Part shown: positions 7,327 to 16,600 of the stretch, piece after piece
Numbering within the stretch: the first letter of the stretch is position 1
Layout: each line of letters begins with the position of its first letter
From: Verrucomicrobiota bacterium
Lineage (GTDB): Bacteria; Verrucomicrobiota; Verrucomicrobiia; Verrucomicrobiales; Verrucomicrobiaceae
Direction: 5' to 3'
DNA: 64,000 bases
Assembly: GCA_025360015.1 (NCBI GenBank)
Contig: JANYCZ010000016.1
Location: forward strand, 1 to 64,000
The notes under the pieces: model-generated
Told to the model about the DNA's origin: nothing
The model's database searches: none
What the model saw: the letters and a program-made list of their open reading frames with translations, nothing else
Made by a program: the position numbers and the translations under genes

Positions 7327-9477
7327 TTAGCCGAGGTCTTCAGCAGGAGCGGCTTCGCCATTGGCGGCGGCTGCGTCCTTCTCTTTCATGGCGGCCTTGC
7401 GGCTCATCTTGATGCGGCCTTTGTCGTCGATGCCGACGCACTTGGCGGTGACGATGTCGCCGGTCTTGACGACGTCTTCGGTGCGGTTGACGCGGAAGTC
7501 GGCGAGTTCGCTGATGTGGATGAGGCCGTCTTTCTTGCCACCGAGGTTCATGAAGGCACCGAAGTTCGTGGTGCTGACGACGCGGCCCGTGTAGAGCTTG
7601 CCGACTTCGATTTCCTGGGAGGTGCCGCTGATCATTTCGACAGCGCGCTCGAGGCTTTCCTTGCGGGAAGCGTAGATGTACACCGTGCCGTCGTCTTCGA
7701 TGCTGATTTCAGCGCCGGACTCGGCCTGGATGGCCTTGATGTTCTTGCCGCCAGGACCGATGAGCTCACCGATCTTGTCAGGGTTGATCTTCACGATCTC
7801 GATGCGAGGAGCATACGGGCTGAGGGGCTTCACTTCGGCGATGGCCTGCGCCATGGCGAAGAGAACCTGGGTGCGGCCTTCCTTGGCCTTGACGATGGCT
7901 TCCTCGAGGATGCTCAGAGGGAGACCGGCGAGCTTGAGGTCAAGCTGGTAGCCGGTGACGCCTTCGGAGGTACCGCAAAGCTTGAAGTCCATGTCGCCGA
8001 AGTGGTCTTCGCTGCCGATGATGTCGAGCATCGTGAGGTAGCGTGTCATGGTGTCGCCTTCGAACTCGGAGACGAGACCGACGCTGATACCACCGACGGG
8101 GCGCTTGAGAGGCACGCCTGCATCGAGGAGGGCCATGACGCCGGAACAGACGGAGGCCATGGAGGTGGAGCCGTTGGACTCCATGACTTCGCTGCTCACG
8201 CGAATGGCGTAAGGGAAGATTTCCTTGGCTGGGATCACTGGCTCGATGGAGCGCTCAGCGAGGGCACCGTGGCCGATTTCACGACGGTTCTGACCACCGA
8301 AGCGGCCAGTCTCACCGACGGAGAACGGAGGGAAGTTGTAATGAAGGATGAAGCGCTTCGATTCTGGGCCACCTGCGTAGGTGTCCATTTCCTGGGCTTC
8401 GTCTGCTGGAGCGAGGGTGGCGATGGAGAGAGCCATCGTTTCGCCACGGGTGAAGCTGGCAGAGCCGTGCGTGCGGGGAAGCACGGAGGCTTCGCCGGAA
8501 AGCTGGCGGATCTGGTCGATGCCACGGCCATCACAACGGCTCTTCTTGTCGAGGATGGAGATGCGGAAGGCTTTCTTCTGGAGGTAGTCGAAGGCCTGGC
8601 TGACTTCGAAGCCGGTGGCTTCTGGGAACTTGGCCTTGATGGCTTCAGCGACTTCGTCCTTGAGGGCGCCGACGGCTTTGCCACGTGCAACCTTGGAAGG
8701 AGTGTAGAGAGCGCCTTCGATGCGATCGCCGGCGACGGCGTAGGCGATTTCGAGGAGTTCATCCTTCACCAGCATGAGAGGAACTTCGCGCTTCGTCTTG
8801 CCAGCGAGCTTGGTGAGTTCTTCCTGGGCGACGACGATCTTGGCGACTTCGGTTTGGGCGAAGTAGAGGGCTTTGACGAATTCCGCTTCTGGGATTTCGT
8901 TGGCGGCGCCTTCGATCATGACGACTTCGGTCTTGTTGCCGACGTACACGAGGTCCAGATCGCTTTCGAGGCGCTGCTTCTGGGTCGGGTTCACGATGAA
9001 CTCACCATTGACGCGGCCGATGCGCACGGCACCGACTGGGCCTGCGAAAGGGATGTCCGAGACGCAAAGAGCGGCGGAAGCACCGTTCATGGCGCAGATG
9101 TCCGGATCGTTTTCGCCGTCAGCGCTGAGGAGGATGGCGACGACCTGGGTGTCGTAGTAGTAGCCTTTCGGGAAGAGCGGGCGCAATGGGCGGTCCGTCA
9201 TGCGGCAGGTAAGGATTTCCTTTTCCGTAGGGCGGCCTTCGCGCTTGAAGTAACCGCCGGGGAAGCGGCCCGCAGCGGAGGCTTTTTCCTTGTACTCAAC
9301 GGAGAGGGGGAAGAAATCCTGGCCTTCTTTGACTTTCGTCGCGGAGACGGCGGTGACGAGGATGATGGTGTCGCCGAGACGCACGGTAACGGCGCCGTCA
9401 GCAAGCTTGGCAAATTTGCCGGTTTCGATTTCGAGGGTACCAGCACCGAGCTGGATTTTTTGTGTATGAATGGCCAT
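7327..9477 (-). CDS. pnp: Polyribonucleotide nucleotidyltransferase (PNPase)
   Basis: Phosphorolytic 3'-5' exoribonuclease of the RNA degradosome. The 716 residues show the full family order: first RNase PH domain from residue 10, an alpha-helical linker, second RNase PH domain around 320-540 (SGSASFTRGETMALS region), a KH domain with GPGGKNIKAI, and an S1 domain with GRVVSTTNFGAFMNLGGK. The ATG at 9477 (MAIHTQKIQLGAG) matches family N-termini; the frame runs 37 codons further upstream into the hairpin region and is not used. It follows rpsO on the same strand, the classical arrangement. Confidence 0.97.
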   Translation of the reverse strand: MAIHTQKIQLGAGTLEIETGKFAKLADGAVTVRLGDTIILVTAVSATKVKEGQDFFPLSVEYKEKASAAGRFPGGYFKREGRPTEKEILTCRMTDRPLRPLFPKGYYYDTQVVAILLSADGENDPDICAMNGASAALCVSDIPFAGPVGAVRIGRVNGEFIVNPTQKQRLESDLDLVYVGNKTEVVMIEGAANEIPEAEFVKALYFAQTEVAKIVVAQEELTKLAGKTKREVPLMLVKDELLEIAYAVAGDRIEGALYTPSKVARGKAVGALKDEVAEAIKAKFPEATGFEVSQAFDYLQKKAFRISILDKKSRCDGRGIDQIRQLSGEASVLPRTHGSASFTRGETMALSIATLAPADEAQEMDTYAGGPESKRFILHYNFPPFSVGETGRFGGQNRREIGHGALAERSIEPVIPAKEIFPYAIRVSSEVMESNGSTSMASVCSGVMALLDAGVPLKRPVGGISVGLVSEFEGDTMTRYLTMLDIIGSEDHFGDMDFKLCGTSEGVTGYQLDLKLAGLPLSILEEAIVKAKEGRTQVLFAMAQAIAEVKPLSPYAPRIEIVKINPDKIGELIGPGGKNIKAIQAESGAEISIEDDGTVYIYASRKESLERAVEMISGTSQEIEVGKLYTGRVVSTTNFGAFMNLGGKKDGLIHISELADFRVNRTEDVVKTGDIVTAKCVGIDDKGRIKMSRKAAMKEKDAAAANGEAAPAEDLG

Positions 9478-9610
9478 AGGTTGGCGTGTGTGTGTTGTTT
9501 GGTTTTGGGTGAAATAATCCCAGGCTTCAGCCCGGCGGTGCTGCGCCAAGTGCGCAGCATGCAGCATGAACATCGGCTGTGCCGACATGCGTGTAGAAGC
9601 CTGAAACAGA

Positions 9611-9640
9611 AAAGGGGCGATGCACGTGGCATCACCCCTG
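9611..9640 (-). terminator. Hairpin between rpsO and pnp
   Basis: A 10-bp stem with one mismatch (arms 9614-9623 and 9629-9638) and a five-base loop, followed on the minus strand by TTTTCTG. It starts 14 bases after rpsO. In other bacteria the rpsO-pnp gap carries a partial terminator and processing site; this element fits that role, letting rpsO be made in excess over pnp. Confidence 0.75.
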
Positions 9641-9651
9641 GTAAAATTCTG

Positions 9652-9912
9652 TTAGCGGCGGAGACCGAGGCTCTTGAGAAGATTCAAGTAGCGCTCGTTG
9701 GCGGTCAGCTTGAGGTAGTCAAGCAGCTTGCGACGACGTGCGACCATCTGAAGGAGGCCGCGACGTGTGGAGTGATCTTTCTGATGCACACCGAGGTGCT
9801 GCGTCAGGTCATTGATTCGCTTCGTCAAGAGGGCCACCTGGACATCGGAGCTGCCGGTGTCTTTTTCGTGGATCTTGAAGGAGATGGAATCGGTGGTGGT
9901 TGCTTCGCTCAT
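9652..9912 (-). CDS. rpsO: 30S ribosomal protein S15
   Basis: 86 residues. Conserved S15 features include the [20 protein letters not shown] stretch and [20 protein letters not shown], which bind the 16S rRNA central domain. The C-terminal [14 protein letters not shown] is also typical. Upstream DNA (9913 onward) is free of genes and should hold the operon promoter. pnp follows downstream after the hairpin. Confidence 0.97.
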   Translation of the reverse strand: MSEATTTDSISFKIHEKDTGSSDVQVALLTKRINDLTQHLGVHQKDHSTRRGLLQMVARRRKLLDYLKLTANERYLNLLKSLGLRR

Positions 9913-10249
9913 GGTTCGTTTGAATGGCCGGACAACTTGTCAGGCGGTGTGTGTTCTAGGATGTGGGGCCGCGAAGGAACCATAAACGCTCTTTTTGGCA
10001 AGGGGAACTTTAGGGGAGTTTGCGGTTGTTTGCCGTGGTGGGCGGTTGTTGGCGATGGTTTGCCGAAGATGGGAGTTTACGGTTGTTTACAGTGGTTGAC
10101 GATTGTTGACGGTGGTTGGCCGGAGCAGGAGAGCTGAGGAAGGAGAGCCGCGATGGCGTTGGAAATTCTATAATTTGGCATGGGCCATTTGGCGGCCACT
10201 TGCCAGAAGGGGCATTCGCATCCACTAAAAGCCCCCTTCCCCACCACCC
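9913..10249. other. Divergent intergenic region between rpsO and leuB
   Basis: About 340 bp between two divergent genes, with no convincing gene. Its main content is a tandem pair of 57-bp G/T-rich repeats (10014-10127). Promoters for both genes must lie here, but I cannot assign them with confidence. Confidence 0.6.
10014..10127. repeat. Two tandem 57-bp degenerate repeats
   Basis: The segment beginning GGGAGTTTGCGGTTGTTTGC at 10014 is repeated from 10071 with about 45 of 57 positions identical. Each unit is itself built from shorter GGTTGTT and GTGGT-like words. The differences are mostly G/A transitions. Only G and T are common on the plus strand. Confidence 0.8.
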
Positions 10250-11356
10250 ATGTCACGTACGTACAATCTCGCAGTCCTCCCCGGAGACGGCATCGGCCCT
10301 GAAGTCATGGCCGAGGCGCTCAAAGTCCTCGAAGTCGTCGCCAGCCGTTCCGGCCTTCAATTTACCTACAACCACCAACTCGTCGGTGGTGCTGCGATTG
10401 ATGCCGTCGGCAAGGCTCTGCCAGCGGAAACCATCGCGGCCTGTGAGGCCAGCGACGCTATTCTATTTGGCTCCGTCGGTGGCCCGAAGTGGGAGAAGCT
10501 GCCGCCGAATGAGCAGCCTGAGCGCGGTGCGCTGCTGCCGCTGCGCAAGCATTTTGGCCTGTTTGCCAATCTGCGCCCGGGCATCTGCTACCCTGCCTTG
10601 ACGTCATCCTCACCGATCCGCGCTGATTTGGTGGAAGGTGGCTTTGATGTGCTCTGCGTCCGCGAACTTACGGGTGGCATGTACTTTGGCCAGCCGAAAA
10701 GCCGCACCGTGCTGCCGGATGGCGACATCGAGGTGATCGACACGATGGTTTATAAGAAGAGCGAGATCGTGCGTATCGGCCATGTGGCCTTCAAGGCGGC
10801 ACAACTGCGCAGCAAGCATGTGACCAGCGTGGACAAGGCCAATGTGCTGACCAATGGCGTGCTCTGGCGCGAAACGATGGTGGAAGTGGCGAAGGAATAT
10901 CCCGATGTGACACTGGCCCACCTTTACGTGGACAATGCGGCGATGCAGCTCATCAAGGCACCGCGCAGCTTTGATGTGCTGGTGACGGAAAATCTTTTTG
11001 GAGACATCCTGAGTGATGAGATGGCGATGATCGCAGGCTCGCTGGGCATGCTGGCCAGCGCCAGCCTGGGCAAACCCAAGGGTGATGGTCTTTATTTCGG
11101 CCTGTTTGAGCCTTCGGGCGGCACAGCCCCAGACATCGCGGGCATGGGGATTGCGAATCCGATTGCGCAGATTCTTTCGGTGGCGCTGCTGCTGCGCTTT
11201 GCCCTCGGGCTGGAAGCCGAAGCGGCCAGCATTGAGTCTGCGGTCAAGAAGGTCATCGACAGCGGGTTGCGCACGGGTGACATCTTCAGCGGTGCTCCTG
11301 GTACGAAGAAGGTGAACACGAAGGAGATTGGCGAGGCGATTATTGCGGCGCTGTGA
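10250..11356 (+). CDS. leuB: 3-isopropylmalate dehydrogenase
   Basis: NAD-dependent beta-decarboxylating dehydrogenase of leucine biosynthesis. The 368 residues include [20 protein letters not shown] at the N-terminus, [19 protein letters not shown] (the LeuB-type substrate loop with Glu/Arg), [10 protein letters not shown], the Mg-binding [20 protein letters not shown], and the C-terminal GSAPDIAG-equivalent [14 protein letters not shown]. The loop and length separate LeuB from isocitrate or tartrate dehydrogenases. It is probably a single-gene unit: a strong terminator lies 25 bases downstream. No other leu gene is in the window. Confidence 0.95.
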   Translation: MSRTYNLAVLPGDGIGPEVMAEALKVLEVVASRSGLQFTYNHQLVGGAAIDAVGKALPAETIAACEASDAILFGSVGGPKWEKLPPNEQPERGALLPLRKHFGLFANLRPGICYPALTSSSPIRADLVEGGFDVLCVRELTGGMYFGQPKSRTVLPDGDIEVIDTMVYKKSEIVRIGHVAFKAAQLRSKHVTSVDKANVLTNGVLWRETMVEVAKEYPDVTLAHLYVDNAAMQLIKAPRSFDVLVTENLFGDILSDEMAMIAGSLGMLASASLGKPKGDGLYFGLFEPSGGTAPDIAGMGIANPIAQILSVALLLRFALGLEAEAASIESAVKKVIDSGLRTGDIFSGAPGTKKVNTKEIGEAIIAAL

Positions 11357-11380
11357 TTTCAGCGGTGCCATCATTCAATT

Positions 11381-11419
11381 CCGCACCGGCTGACAGAGTG
11401 TCGCCGGTGCGGTCTTTTT
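11381..11419 (+). terminator. Terminator of leuB
   Basis: CCGCACCGGC (11381-11390) and GCCGGTGCGG (11403-11412) form a perfect 10-bp stem with a 12-base loop, followed by TCTTTTTC. Confidence 0.9.
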
Positions 11420-11726
11420 CAGAAATTGATAATGAGCCGATGGCTCTTCCACTGACTTTCGAGGAACGAAAGACATCAAGAAAGCAGTTGGATAAGCTCC
11501 ATACTGGGAACCGGTTTAGGTTGATGTTTGGGCAGCCTTTGCTGCCGCAAGGTCCTGAGGGTTAGTGAGCCGCTCCTCAGTCTGATCAGGCACACTCACG
11601 CTCCGAACGTTGACCCACTTTGACGTGGCGCGATGGGCTGGCTTCGCTGATTTGTCGAGTGTCGGTTCTTCGTCAATCGGGAGCGATGCGAGAGCACTGA
11701 TCGACGGACAGGAGTGTCCATCGTAC
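11420..11726. other. Intergenic stretch between leuB and the dehydrogenase gene
   Basis: About 300 bp with no supported gene. At 11702-11723 there is a hairpin: CGACGGACA, loop GGAG, TGTCCATCG, nine pairs with one mismatch. It sits three bases after the stop of the minus-strand dehydrogenase gene. No T-run follows on either strand, so its role is unclear (repeat element or 3'-end stabiliser). Confidence 0.55.
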
Positions 11727-12680
11727 TTAACCCACCACATTCACTGGCTTGCCTGCGAGGAAGGCTTGCAAGTTTGCGGCGGTGGTGTCGATGAGGCGGG
11801 CGCGGGATTCGCGGCTGGCCCAGGCGACGTGGGGGGTGATGAGGCAGTTTTTGGCGGTGAGGAGCGGGTTGTCGGCTTTGGCGGGTTCGACGGAAAGGAC
11901 GTCGAGTCCGGCAGCGGCGATGCGGCCTTCGTTGAGGGCTTTGGCGAGGGCGGCTTCATCGACGAGGGGGCCGCGGCCGGTGTTGATGATCATGGCGTCA
12001 GGCTTCATGAGGGCGAGGGTGCGTTCGCCGACGAGGTGCTTGGTGGCATCGGTGAGCGGGCAGTGGAGACTGATGACGTCGGACTGGCGGAAGATGTCGT
12101 CGATTTCAGCGGCTGCGACGCCGGTGGGTGGCGGCTCTTTCCAGGTGCGCTTGGAGGCGAGGACCTTCATGCCGAAGGCGACGGCGATGCGCGCGACGGC
12201 GCTGCCGATTTCACCGAAGCCGATGATGCCGAGGGTGCGACCGGAGAGCTCGATGATGGGGTGATCGTAGTAGCAGAAGTCGGGGCATTTGACCCAGCCG
12301 CCCTGTTCCACGCTTTTCGCGGCGTGGCCGACGTGGTTGGTCATTTCCAGCAGCAGGGCGATGACATGCTGCGCGACGGCGGGAGTGCTGTAGCCGGGGA
12401 CATTGGTGACGACGATGCCGCGTTCTTTGGCGGCGACGACATCGACGATATTGAAGCCGGTGGCTGTGACGCCGATGTATTTCAAAGCGGGCAGCGCGGC
12501 GATGATTTCGCGTGTGAGCGGCGCCTTGTTGGTGATAACGATCTCGGCGTCTGCGCAGCGGGCGATGGTTTGATCCACCGGCGTGCGTGCGTGCACCTCA
12601 CAGGTGGCGATGGCTTCGAGAGGCTGCCAGGAGAGGTCGCCAGGATTTGCGGTGTGGGCGTCGAGAAGAACGATTTTCAT
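11727..12680 (-). CDS. D-2-hydroxyacid dehydrogenase (glycerate/hydroxypyruvate type)
   Basis: NAD(P)-dependent oxidoreductase of 317 residues. The nucleotide-binding motif is LGIIGFGEIGSAVARIA near residue 150. The catalytic triad of the family is visible: Arg in NTGRGPLVDE, Glu in LDVLSVEP, and His in ITPHVAWASRESR. The W-A-S after the His and the single-domain length favour hydroxypyruvate/glycerate reductase-like members, but the exact substrate is not readable. It is divergent from the ThuA gene, sharing a 137-bp region. Confidence 0.9.
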   Translation of the reverse strand: MKIVLLDAHTANPGDLSWQPLEAIATCEVHARTPVDQTIARCADAEIVITNKAPLTREIIAALPALKYIGVTATGFNIVDVVAAKERGIVVTNVPGYSTPAVAQHVIALLLEMTNHVGHAAKSVEQGGWVKCPDFCYYDHPIIELSGRTLGIIGFGEIGSAVARIAVAFGMKVLASKRTWKEPPPTGVAAAEIDDIFRQSDVISLHCPLTDATKHLVGERTLALMKPDAMIINTGRGPLVDEAALAKALNEGRIAAAGLDVLSVEPAKADNPLLTAKNCLITPHVAWASRESRARLIDTTAANLQAFLAGKPVNVVG

Positions 12681-12817
12681 GTGAGCGTGATCCTATGCCG
12701 ACGATTGGAGGACGCTCCACCTCAAATTTGCCACAGCAGCCCACCTCCCGGTGATAATCATGAAAGACAGGGCACGCTTTCCGCGCATACTCGGCCTCCC
12801 AACCTCATCCCGCCGTC

Positions 12818-13618
12818 ATGCGTCCTCTCCTCATCTCCCTGCTGTCCATCGCCTGCCTGTTTGCCGTCGCCGCCCCGAACGAGGAGGTGAAACCGCTCAA
12901 GGTTCTCATGGTCACCGGCGGGTGCTGCCATGACTACGAGAATCAGAAGCTCATCCTCAGCGAGGGGCTCAGCGCGCGGGCGAACGTGGAGTTCACCATC
13001 GTGCATGAAGAAGGGCCTGAAGGTAAGAAGGACAAGAGCCATAAGATCTCGATCTACGAAAAGGACAACTGGGCGGAGGGGTATGACCTGGTGCTGCACA
13101 ACGAATGCTTTGGCGCGATCGAGGACGTGGCGTTTGTGGAGCGCATCGCGAAGGCGCACTTCAACGGTGTGCCGGCGGTGATGCTGCACTGCTCCACCCA
13201 CAGCTACCGCGCGGCAAAGACGGATGAATGGCGCAAGTGCGTGGGCCAGACCTCGATGAGCCATGAGAAGAACCGCGATTTGAACGTGAAGAACATCGCC
13301 GAAGGGCATCCGGTGATGAAGGGCTTTCCGGCGGAGTGGCTCGATGCCAAAGATGAACTCTACAAAAACGAAAAGCTCTGGGAGCACTTTGTCCCGCTGG
13401 CCAAGGCCTATGGCGAAGAGACGAAGATGGACCACAACGTGATCTGGGTGAACGAATACGGCAAGGCCAAGGTCTTCGGCACCACGCTGGGCCATGGCAA
13501 TGAGACGATGCAGTCTCCGGTCTATCTCGACCTCGTCGCACGTGGACTGCTGTGGGCCTGCGGCAAGCTGGGTGAAGACGGCAAACCGCTGCCGGGCTAC
13601 GAAGCGAAGCAGAAGTAA
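12818..13618 (+). CDS. ThuA-like domain secreted protein
   Basis: 266 residues with a signal peptide (MRPLLISLLSIACLFAVAAP). The ThuA/glutamine-amidotransferase-like fold is indicated by LKVLMVTGGCCHDYENQK at the start of the mature protein, YDLVLHNECFGAI, GVPAVMLHCSTHSYR and the late VWVNEYGKAKVFGTTLGHG-type block (here VIWVNEYGKAKVFGTTLGHG). Secreted ThuA proteins are common in Planctomycetes/Verrucomicrobia and linked to sugar metabolism by context only; the reaction is unknown. It converges on the kinase array with a five-base gap and no terminator between. Confidence 0.88.
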   Translation: MRPLLISLLSIACLFAVAAPNEEVKPLKVLMVTGGCCHDYENQKLILSEGLSARANVEFTIVHEEGPEGKKDKSHKISIYEKDNWAEGYDLVLHNECFGAIEDVAFVERIAKAHFNGVPAVMLHCSTHSYRAAKTDEWRKCVGQTSMSHEKNRDLNVKNIAEGHPVMKGFPAEWLDAKDELYKNEKLWEHFVPLAKAYGEETKMDHNVIWVNEYGKAKVFGTTLGHGNETMQSPVYLDLVARGLLWACGKLGEDGKPLPGYEAKQK

Positions 13619-13623
13619 AGCAG

Positions 13624-16600
13624 CTAAGCCCGCACCACCTCAGCCAAGATCTTCAGCAGGGTTTCGGCGCTGTATGGTTTGGGGAGGAAGTGCTTCACGC
13701 CGGCGCGGGTTGCCTTGGCCACCATGTCTTTGACGCTCAAACCGCTGGCGGCGATGATGCGCACCTGCGGATTGATGCGCATGAGCACCTGAATCGTCGC
13801 CAGGCCGTCCATGACGGGCATCATCATATCGGTGAGCACGGCGGCTATGTCTGACTGATGGGCGGTGAACAAGGATGAGGCCTCTACGCCATCCGCAGCC
13901 AGCAGAACACGGTAGCCGAAGGCCTCCAGTGTCTGTTTGATGATCTGCCGGACGGTGATCTCGTCATCCACCACGAGCACCAGTTCGCCGCTGCCGCGTG
14001 GCAGCACTGTCTCGATTGGCTGGGTGGACTGAGCGGTCTGCGAAGCGTCCGCAGGCAGGTAAACCTGAAACTGGGTGCCTTTCCCCATCTCACTGTTTAC
14101 GCGCAGGAATCCGTGATGGCCTTTGATGATGGCGAGGGTGGTGGAAAGACCGAGCCCGGTGCCCCTGCCAAGTTCCTTGGTGGTGAAAAAGGGTTCGAAG
14201 ATGCGCTCCAATACGTCTGGGGGCATGCCGGTGCCACTGTCTTCCACCTCGATGAGGACATACGATCCAGGCTTGGCCTCGGCAGTGAAGGCTGTATCAT
14301 TTTCATCCAGCCGCACGTTGCTGGCTGTGAGCTTTAAGATGCCGCCATCGGGCATGGCATCACGCGCATTGACGCAGAGATTGAGCAGCACCTGATGGAG
14401 CTGGGTGGGGTCTCCCTGAACAACCCACAAGTCAGGCTGGATACCGCTGCGCACCTGGATGCTTTTCAGAAAGGTTTCGTTGGCGATCTTTTCGATCTCC
14501 TTGAGCAGACGGTCCACCTGCACCGTCACCTGCTTCCCCTCAACCCCTCTGGCAAAGGAGAGCACCTGCTGCACCATGTCCGCTCCACGTTTGGCGCTGC
14601 CTTCGATGGTGGAGAGAATGTTCAAGCGACGCGCGTCCTTCTCCTGCAGCTTCAGCAGCTCAATGGACATCATGATGGGGGCGAGCACGTTGTTGAGATC
14701 GTGCGCGATGCCGCCGGCCAGCGTGCCGATGCTTTCCATGCGCTGGGCGCGCAGCAGCTGGGCCTCGACCTGCTTGCTCTCAGTGATGTCTTCCGCTGTG
14801 CCGACGATGCGCAGCACGGTGCCGTGTGAATCGCGCACGGGAAAGGCCCGGTCATGGATCCAGCGCAGGGTGCCGTCGCCCCGCTGAATGCGGTACCTTT
14901 CGTCATACTCACCGCGTTTTCTTTTGACCGAAGTCGCCAGGGCGATGCGCTCCCGGTCATCTGGATGCACGGACTCCAGCCAGCTGAGCGGATCTGCATG
15001 CAGGCTGGCGCAGGTGCGGTGCCAGATTTTCTCATAGGCCGGGCTGACGTAGATCATTTCGGCCCCGCTGGGATCCGTCATCCAGAACACTTCCTCTATG
15101 GTTTCAGCAAACTGGCGGAAGCGTTTTTCGCTCTCGCGCAGGGAGGTCTCCGCCTGCCTGCGTTCCACGCCTTCCAGCGCGAGCGAGACGAGATTGGACA
15201 TAGCCAGGGCGAAGGTCTTTTCGTCAGCCGTCCATTCCCGTGGTGTGCGGACATGTTCAAGGCAGAGGACACCGGTGCGAAATCCACCGACGATGATGGG
15301 CACATCCAGCAGGGAGCGAATGCCATGGGGACGCAGGTAGTCCTCGACAAATTCGCAGGTGCTCGGATCGGTGGAGGCGTCATCGGCCACGATCATCTCC
15401 AGCTCTGCGAGTGCGCGAAAATAGGCCGGGTGGGTGTCCGCGGAAAGCTCCAGGCCGGATGAGTGCCGCCCCTCCTCCCACTCAAACAAATCCACACAGC
15501 GGATGGCAGAGCGGTCGCTGTTATAGCGCCAGATGCTGACGCGGGACACGCTGAGGGTCTGTGCCGCACCCTCGGCGATTTTTCGGAGCAGGAGCAGGGC
15601 GTCATCACCATCGCCGCCCCAGTGGCGGGTCAGTTCGATCAGGGCTCTGCGCTGCTTGATGAAGCGTTTGTCGGCTTCGCGCAATTCTGCCTCACGCCGA
15701 CTGATGTCGAGTGCAAAGCTGATGTCGATGGCGAGTTCATCCAGCAAGGCCATCTCATCCGCGTCGAAAAACTGCGCAGTATTGGCATACAAGTTGAAGA
15801 CACCGATGGTTTTTTTCCCTGATTTCAACGGCAGCGAGGCCATCGAGTGATAATTTCGGCCCAGGGCATCGGCACGCCAGCTGACGGCCTTCGGATCATT
15901 TTCGATGTCATTGCAGATCGAGTGCTCCCCCGATTGCAGTGCATGCGAGGTAATGAAGCAGCCAGGGCCGGACAGCGTGTCATTGACGAGGGTTTCGAGC
16001 TTCGCCGACATGTCATCCGCCGCGCCCACATGCGCGGCGATTTTCAGCCTGCCTGTGGCGGTTTCCAGCAGGCCGATCCAAGCCAGGCCAAACAGGCCTT
16101 TTTCAACCGCGATCCGACAGGCCGCCACGAGCAGCGCCTCCGCGCTCTTCTCCCGCACAATGGTCTCATTGATTCCGCTGAGCACTGCATAAAGACGGTT
16201 GAGCTGCTGGATGCGCTGCTCCGCCTTTTTGCGGTCGGTGATGTCCTGCATCTGGGAGATAAAAAACGCGGGAGCCCCCTGTTCATTGTTCACCATGGAC
16301 ACACTCAGAAGCACCCAGACGACGCCGCCTTTCTTGTGCAGATAGCGCTTCTCCATCTGATAGGTCTCGATCTCGTGACGGAGCATTTTATGCACATAGG
16401 CGAGATCAAGACCGAGGTCATCCGCATGGGTGATGTCCTGAAAAGTGAGCGCGAGCATCTCGGCTTCGGCATAGCCGACGATGTCACACAGGGCGCGATT
16501 GACGCGCAGGAAGCGCCCTTCAGGCGACACGAGCGCCTTGCCGATGGCGGCATTTTCAAAAGCTGAAGCAAAGGTGAGTTCGCTTTCACGAAGTGCCTCC

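Noticed and set aside
7516..10137. Open frame of 873 codons on the plus strand opposite pnp
   Set aside because: It is antisense to pnp and rpsO, which are unmistakable; its Asp/Gly/Val-rich composition is that of a GC-rich shadow.
11610..12890. Open frame of 426 codons on the plus strand
   Set aside because: Antisense to the D-2-hydroxyacid dehydrogenase, with no domain and biased composition.
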